A DNA stretch of 64,000 bases, taken from Argopecten irradians. Its lineage: Eukaryota > Mollusca > Bivalvia > Pectinida > Pectinidae. Positions 51,288 to 60,200 of the stretch are shown here, in pieces; positions within the stretch are counted from its first letter, which is position 1, and every line of letters begins with the position of its first letter. The stretch covers positions 13,511,765 to 13,575,764 of the forward strand of contig NC_091137.1 in assembly GCF_041381155.1 (NCBI RefSeq), in the 5' to 3' direction. A program made the translations under genes and the position numbers. The notes beneath the pieces are model-generated. The model had not been told where the DNA came from and made no database searches. It saw nothing but the letters and a program-made list of their open reading frames with translations.

Positions 51288-54200
51288 CTGTCAATATTAA
51301 AGACAATTAATTACAATAATATCTTATTCAAATCAAAAATCTTGACTCTTTTTATAATATTTTGAACAATTATAACATTGATCAGCAGACAGGCAAGTTA
51401 TAACAATTATCAGCAGACGGTCAAGTTATAACAATTATCAGCAGACGGTCAAGTTATAACAATTATCAGCAGACGGTCAAGTTATAACAATTATCAGCAG
51501 ACGGTCAAGTTATAACAATTATCAGCAGATGGTCAAGTTATAACAATTATCAACAGACGGTGAAGTTATAACAATTATCAGCAGACGGTCAAGTTATAAC
51601 AATTATCAACAGACGGCCAAGTTATAACAATTATCAGCAGACCGTCAAGTTAATTATCAACAGACGGTCAAGTTATAACAATTATCAGCAGACGGTCAAG
51701 TTATAACAATTATCAGCAGACTGTCAAGTTATAACAATTATCAGCAGACTGTCAAGTTATAACAATTATCAGCAGACGGTCAAGTTATAACAATTATCAG
51801 CAGACGGTCAAGTTATAACAATTATCAGCAGACTGTCAAGTTATAACAATTATCAGCAGACTGTCAAGTTATAACAATTATCAGCAGACTGTCAAGTTAT
51901 AACAATTATCAGCAGACTGTCAAGTTATAATAATTATCAGCAGACTGTCAAGTTATAACAATTATCAGCAGACTGTCAAGTTATAACAATTATCAGCAGA
52001 CGGTCAAGCTATAACAATTATCAGCAGACTGTCAAGTTATAACAATTATCAGCAGACTGTCAAGTTATAACAATTATCAGCAGACTGTCAAGTTATAACA
52101 ATTATCAGCAGACTGTCAAGTTATAACAATTATCAGCAGACTGTCAAGTTATAACAATTATCAGCAGACTGTCAAGTTATAACAATTATCAGCAGACTGT
52201 CAAGTTATAACAATTATCAGCAGACTGTCAAGTTATAACAATTATCAGCAGACTGTCAAGTTATAACAATTATCAGCAGACTGTCAAGTTATAACAATTA
52301 TCAGCAGACTGTCAAGCTATAACAATTATTCATTCAAGAAACAATATAGCCAGTATAACAATTATCAGCAACTGTCAAGTTATAACAATTATCAGCAGAC
52401 TGTCAAGTTATAACAATTATCATCAGACTGTCAAGCAGACTGTCAAGTTATAACAATTATTAGCAGACGGCCAAGTTATAACAATTATTAGCAGACGGCC
52501 AAGTTATAACAATTATCAGCAGACTGTCAAGTTATAACAATTATCAGCAGACTGTCAAGTTATAATAATTATCAGCAGACTGTCAGGTTCTAACAATTAT
52601 CAGCAGACGGTCAAGTTATAACAATTATCAGCAGACTGTCAAGCTATAATAATTATTAGCAGACTGTCAAGCTATAACAATTATCAGCAGACTGTCAAGT
52701 TATAATAATTATCAGCAGACTGTCAGGTTCTAACAATTATCAGCAGACGGTCAAGTTATAACAATTATCAGCAGACTGTCAAGCTATAATAATTATCAGC
52801 AGACTGTCAAGCTATAATAATTATCAGCAGACTGTCAAAAGCTATAACATAGCTCCTTGCTTGGTAGTGTTACATTCTTTAAATCAAGGATGTACAGCTG
52901 TTAAAGTTGTCTTTGTATCTCAAGTAGATAGACATGGCATAGATATCAGCATACAAATGTATGTAGGATGCATTGTTGTTACATTTACATATACAAGTTT
53001 TGCCTACCTTGTACATGTATTTATAATATCAAGTTTTGTTTTTGAATCTGCATATAACATCTACAGATAGTCCGTTACATGTTCATGTAAAATTCTTTAA
53101 ACTGATTCAAAAATTTAAGAGGATATGTACAATTTATTTTTTGTACATTTATAAAATATGATATTTTCCCAAGTAATAAAATATTTTAATAAATATTGTC
53201 CAATATATCCAACAAACTTATAGCAGAAGCTAGTATAAAATTCAGACAAAGGGACCTGGGCTATATACCCAGTATTTCATTCTATTTTTTTTGAAGTCAA
53301 ATGCATATGGTGGTTAATCTTTGGAGGACTTTGTAATATAAAATTGTGTTTATAATGTTAACTTTTGTGATCTCTATTAATATCTCCACTGCCCTCCACC
53401 TCCTCTAATCTAACCAATCAACTGTGGGAATAACTATATAAGGTACAATAGGAATAGGTGTAGTAAGAAGATAGTGCATACCCAAACAGTTCTTGGTTTT
53501 CTTTGATCACTCTGAAAATGAAAACATGTCTGATTATTTCTGGCTGATTAACCATATCCAGCAATTCAAAATTTATATATCATTCTTATTTTCATGTATG
53601 GTACATTCTTATTTTCATGTATGGTACATTCTTATTTTCATGTATGGTACATTCTTATTTTCATGTATGGTACATTCTTATTTTCATGTATGGTACATGC
53701 ATTCAATTTTAATCAATTTTATTGATAATAAACAAATTGGGCAACAGACTTAGCCTTTATGCACATGCATTCAGATTTGGCATTACACACTAAACACAAC
53801 TTACTATCATATGATTATAAAATTACAATTTGTAATTTGTCTTCTTCGAAATGCTTACTCCTAAATCATTCTCATTTTAGTATGATTATATTTTAAATAC
53901 TTGTTATTCATTCAAAGTAATGACCTAAAATATCTTATTTCAGATGGACAATCCTGTTGTCTTGTTAAACATATACTGGTTATAAGATATCTGAAATCTT
54001 AGGATGTGGATTCAGTGTTGATAGCCTATAGAGATACCAATATGATGTATCATTATACGTCCAATTCATACATTTTGTTTTCATTTCGTTTCGTACCAGC
54101 ATGTAGGAGCCTAAGGTGTCATGTTATCCTATATTCCATGTTTTTACCTGTGGTGTGTTTTTTAGCAATGTTGACTCCACACTGTCCAGAAGTGCCAGTA

Positions 54201-57200
54201 TGTAGGAGTCTATGAAGGTGTCCTATTATCCTATATTCCATGTTTTTACCTGTGGTGTGTTTTTTAGTAATGTTGACTCCACACTGTCCAGACGTGCCAG
54301 TATGTAGGAGTCTAAGAAGGTGTCCTATTATCCTATATTCCATGTTTTTACCTGTGGTGTGTTTTTTAGTAATGTTGACTCCACACTGTCCAGACGTGCC
54401 AGTATGTAGGAGTCTATGAAGGTGTCCTATTATCCTATATTCCATGTTTTTACCTGTGGTGTGTTTTTTTAGTAATGTTGACTCCACACTGTCCAGACGT
54501 GCCAGTATGTAGGAGTCTATGAAGGTGTCCTATTATCCTATATTCCATGTTTTTACCTGTGGTGTGTTTTTTAGTAATGTTGACTCCACACTGTCCAGAC
54601 GTGCCAGTATGTAGGAGTCTATGAAGGTGTCCTATTATCCTATATTCCATGTTTTTACCTGTGGTGTGTTTTTTAGTAATGTTGACTCCACACTGTCCAG
54701 ACGTGCCAGTATGTAGGAGTCTATGAAGGTGTCCTATTATCCTATATTCCATGTTTTTACCTGTGGTGTGTTTTTTTTAGTAATGTTGACTCCACACTGT
54801 CCAGACGTGCCAGTATGTAGGAGTCTATGAAGGTGTCCTATTATCCTATATTCCATGTTTTTACCTGTGGTGTGTTTTTTAGTAATGTTGACTCCACACT
54901 GTCCAGACGTGCCAGTATGTAGGAGTCTATGAAGGTGTCCTATTATCCTATATTCCATGTTTTTACCTGTGGTGTGTTTTTTTAGTAATGTTGACTCCAC
55001 ACTGTCCAGACGTGCCAGTATGTAGGAGTCTATGAAGGTGTCCTATTATCCTATATTCCATGTTTTTACCTGTGGTGTGTTTTTTTAGTAATGTTGACTC
55101 CACACTGTCCAGACGTGCCAGTATGTAGGAGTCTATGAAGGTGTCCTATTATCCTATATTCCATGTTTTTACCTGTGGTGTGTTTTTTTAGTAATGTTGA
55201 CTCCACACTGTCCAGACGTGCCAGTATTTAGGAGTCTATGAAGGTGTCCTATTATCCTATATTCCATGTTTTTACCTGTGTGTGTGTTTTTTAGTAATGT
55301 TGACTCCACACTGTCCAGACGTGCCAGTATGTAGGAGTCTATGAAGGTGTCCTATTATCCTATATTCCATGTTTTTACCTGTGGTGTGTTTTTTTAGTAA
55401 TGTTGACTCCACACTGTCCAGACGTGCCAGTATTTAGGAGTCTATGAAGGTGTCCTATTATCCTATATTCCATGTTTTTACCTGTGGTGTGTTTTTTAGC
55501 AATGTTGACTCCACACTGTCCAGCCGTGCCTGTATGTAGGAGTCTATGAAGGTGTCCTATTATCCTATATTCCATGTTTTTACCTGTGGTGTGTTTTTTT
55601 TAGCAATGTTGACTCCACACTGTCCAGCCGTGCCTGTATGTAGGAGTCTATGAAGGTGTCCTATTAACCTATATTCCATGTTTTTACCTGTGGTGTGTTT
55701 TTTAGCAATGTTGACTCCACACTGTCCAGCCGTGCCTGTATGTAGGAGTCTATGAAGGTGTCCTATTAACCTATATTCCATGTTTTTTACCTGTGGTGTG
55801 TTTTTTTTAGCAATGTTGACTCCACACTGTCCAGGCGTGCCAGTATGTAGGAGTCTATGAAGGTGTCCTATTATCCTATATTCCATGTTTTTACCTGTGG
55901 TGTGTTTTTTAGTAATGTTGACTCCACACTGTCCAGACGTGCCAGTATGTAGGAGTCTATGAAGGTGTCCTATTATCCTATATTCCATATTTTTACCTGT
56001 GGTGGTGTTTTTTTAGTAATGTTGACTCCACACTGTCCAGACGTGCCAGTATGTAGGAGTCTATGAAGGTGTCCTATTATCCTATATTCCATGTTTTTTA
56101 CCTGTGGTGTGTTTTTTAGTAATGTTGACTCCACACTGTCCAGCCGTGCCAGTATGTAGGAGTCTAAGAAGGTGTCCTATTATCCTATATTCCATGTTTT
56201 TACCTGTGGTGTGTTTTTTAGTAATGTTGACTCCACACTGTCCAGACGTGCCAGTATGTAGGAGTCTAAGAAGGTGTCCTATTATCCTATATTCCATGTT
56301 TTTACCTGTGGTGTGTTTTTTAGTAATGTTGACTCCACACTGTCCAGACGTGCCAGTATGTAGGAGTCTATGAAGGTGTCCTATTATCCTATATTCCATG
56401 TTTTTACCTGTGGTGTGTTTTTTTTTAGTAATGTTGACTCCACACTGTCCAGACGTGCCAGTATTTAGGAGTCTATGAAGGTGTCCTATTATCCTATATT
56501 CCATGTTTTTACCTGTGGTGTGTTTTTTAGTAATGTTGACTCCACACTGTCCAGACGTGCCAGTATGTAGGAGTCTAAGAAGGTGTCCTATTATCCTATA
56601 TTCCATGTTTTTACCTGTGGTGTGTTTTTTAGTAATGTTGACTCCACACTGTCCAGACGTGCCAGTATGTAGGAGTCTATGAAGGTGTCCTATTATCCTA
56701 TATTCCATGTTTTTACCTGTGGTGTGTTTTTTAGTAATGTTGACTCCACACTGTCCAGACGTGCCAGTATGTAGGAGTCTAAGAAGGTGTCCTATTATCC
56801 TATATTCCATGTTTTTAGCTGTGGTGTGTTTTTTAGCAATGTTGACTCCACACTGTCCAGACGTGCCAGTATGTAGGAGTCTAAGAAGGTGTCCTATTAT
56901 CCTATATTCCATGTTTTTACCTGTGGTGTGTTTTTTAGTAATGTTGACTCCACACTGTCCAGACGTGCCAGTATGTAGGAGTCTATGAAGGTGTCCTATT
57001 ATCCTATATTCCATGTTTTTACCTGTGGTGTGTTTTTTAGTAATGTTGACTCCACACTGTCCAGCCGTGCCTGTATGTAGGAGTCTATGAAGGTGTCCTA
57101 TTATCCTATATTCCATGTTTTTACCTGTGGTGTGTTTTTTAGCAATGTTGACTCCACACTGTCCAGCCGTGCCTGTATGTAGGAGTCTATGAAGGTGTCC

Positions 57201-60200
57201 TATTATCCTATATTCCATGTTTTTACCTGTGGTGTGTTTTTTTAGTAATGTTGACTCCACACTGTCCAGACGTGCCAGTATTTAGGAGTCTATGAAGGTG
57301 TCCTATTATCCTATATTCCATGTTTTTACCTGTGGTGTGTTTTTTAGCAATGTTGACTCCACACTGTCCAGACGTGCCAGTATGTAGGAGTCTATGAAGG
57401 TGTCCTATTATCCTATATTCCATGTTTTTACCTGTGGTGTGTTTTTTAGTAATGTTGACTCCACAGTATCCAGACGTGCCAGCACTCTGTTCATATCCTG
57501 TTGTAGCTGAGCTAATGTGACAGCCAGATGGTCGTCTCCTCTGGTCTGGGGCTGGACCTGACTACGTCCACCAGGGCCAGAGACTCCAGGATCACCTGTC
57601 CCACCCTCGGCCATAAATAAACCTGTACATAAACATACATTTATCTCAATAGCCAATAATATATTTTGTGTGTAACATTATTATTTCATTGTAATTTAAG
57701 CATGGCACAAGTTTCCATTTTTTATTTACGTACCTCTTAAAATTCAACAAGAGCTTTTATATATAATTCACTACAAACACCAGCAATAATTTCATTATGA
57801 TAAGACCAAGCCATCATTAAACTTTTACAATGTTTTACCTCTGCCTTCAACATTCTCTAATTTACCTGTTCTGGCCCCTGTTCCATTCTGCTGCGTATGG
57901 TTCCTTGAGAGTGGTCTCCCCTGGCCTTTACTTCCCACTATTTTACTACGAGCACCAATATTTTCTGCCTGTCTAGACACAGAATCGTCCAATGAACTTG
58001 TTGATCCGTCATGGTAATCACTCTCCAAGGAAACATTCTGTGAGTCTGGTGACGCACCATGTGCTAACATACTGTCAGATAATTGTCTTGTACTGCTCTG
58101 TATACCATGGAATGGAAAAGTTGGTGGAATGTTTAGCTGTTCGTTTGTGTTGAGGTTTGTTTTTGATATCGGAGACATGATCTCACGAGTGATTTGGTCT
58201 CCGGAGTGAACTGTCATACTGCTGTTAAAATGGACGTGGTTCCCAGCCTTACCTCCCTTGATGGGTGTCGACACGTTTCCTATAGTTTGACTAGAAATGA
58301 TTTCCTCTACCTCTCGAGGCGGTGACTCCGAATCCTATATAGAAAAAAATGCTGTATTTTACCATTTTCTACAAGGTATTATCATCAAGGTGAACAATTC
58401 TTAAATGTTACACTACTTAATGAATAGTCATCCACTTACATAATATCTTCAATCAAAATTTTTATCTGGGAGGCATCTTATATAAATGATCAATCCTTAA
58501 AACGTGACGTGTGTGGGGGGGGGGGGGAATTATTATTGTATAAATGGTCATGTCATACCTGTGAGGGATGGTCAGATGTATCACAAAACTCCTCGTCACT
58601 CTCGCTGTTACTAGACACATCGTCCACACCATTGGTCAGAGGAGGTGATAAGGCTACAAACATGTCCAGGAAACTTATAATTGCTGTACTCATAATGCAC
58701 AAGTCTCACTTCAAAAAGATAGGATGAAAATTTTGTTTACTGTACATCCCTAGTAAATATTCACTTACCACAAATGCAAAATGATTTTGTTACTTCATTT
58801 TTTTTGGTATAAAACATTTCCTTTTGAGAAAGCAGCAAAATAGCATTTTTTACCTGCTTCAGTTGTAAAATATCCAAAGTATATATAACAAGAAAGATAG
58901 GGAAAAAAGTCCATTATGATTGATAAACAAAAAGGAGAAAAAATATTCAAGGATTTAATAATCTGAATACAATTATTATGTAATGGAGATTAACTATCAG
59001 TGTCCTATTATGTATTTGCATATTTTAGAGTTATCTACTGTGTGGGTAGGTATTGATTGTGACATCAAGTTTTTGCAAGCGTCATACTTTTCGAAGAAAA
59101 CAGTGTAATTTGCCCTCACAAAATAATACATTGCAATCACAGGGACTTGTAACGTAGGTTGTGAGAAAGTCTGTTGTGTATACATGTGTACTAGGCCTAT
59201 ATACTATATAAAAGGACAAGGGAACCAACGACTCGCTTGGAAGAGGTACACCTGCCTCTACAAAAGTCGCCCGTATTCCGTCAAACATGGATAAATATGT
59301 ACATATATAATACCAATACATTCTTAAATAAATTTTCGACATGGAAAACACAACATCAATCACAATATAATATATTAATATACCTTTATTTCACTATGAA
59401 CGTGGAAAATACAGTCAGATTTCCTCGCTGTCTTTTTGCTTGTCCACTGAAATCTAGGTTAAACACGTTTGAGTGGATATTGTGTACCCCATACCCGGAC
59501 CCGAACTGGAAACCCCATATACACAGTGCCTGTATACTAAAAGCTACAATATTAATGTGGTAACGGTAAAGTAAAATATTAGAGTCTCGACTTAAGTTAG
59601 ATTCTTCAATTAATGATACGTGTATTTCAAATAAAGGTACTTCTAAGAACCTTAACCATGAAACTTAATTTATACAGAGTCTGAGTACAGAATTTCAGTG
59701 CAGTAGCGGGTAAGGGCGAGTACACTAAAAAGGTACCCATCATCAATTACAATATGGCGGATTATACGAACAAGAGTTGAGTGCTGGATAAAGAAAGTGT
59801 GATTCCTCGCTTAGTTGTTGGATTGGATTAATGAAAGCATTATGGGAGATAGCCTATTTGTATTTGCAATGGGAAAATATCACCAGAAAATGAAATGAAT
59901 GCATACAAAATTTGTTACAAGGGAATACGAGTACCTTTGACCTAGATTTCACTGGACAGGCATAACGACAGTGAGGATATCTGACTGCATTTTCCACGTT
60001 CATAATGAAATAAAGGTATGTTAATATATTATTTCGTGTCTGAAAATGTGTTTTCCGTATCGAAAATTTATTTAAGAATATATTAGTATTAAATATATAC
60101 ATATTTATCTATGTTTGACGGAATACCGGCGACTTTTGTAGAGGCAGTTGTACCTCTTCCAAGCGAGTCATTGGTTCCCTTGTCCTTTTATATAGTATAG

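Noticed and set aside
51375-52850. 28-bp array as a third splice-junction array
   Set aside because: The unit contains TTGACAG like the exon f acceptor, but the match is only seven bases and no exon sequence is included, so chance is likely.
53493-53753. 86-codon frame on the plus strand
   Set aside because: Most of it is the 23-bp tandem repeat translated (FSCMVHSYFH type repeats).
56082-57260. 392-codon open frame on the minus strand
   Set aside because: It is 102-bp repeat read in a frame shifted from the exon; 102 is a multiple of three, so the frame stays open. It shows no domain and has breaks wherever the A run changes length.
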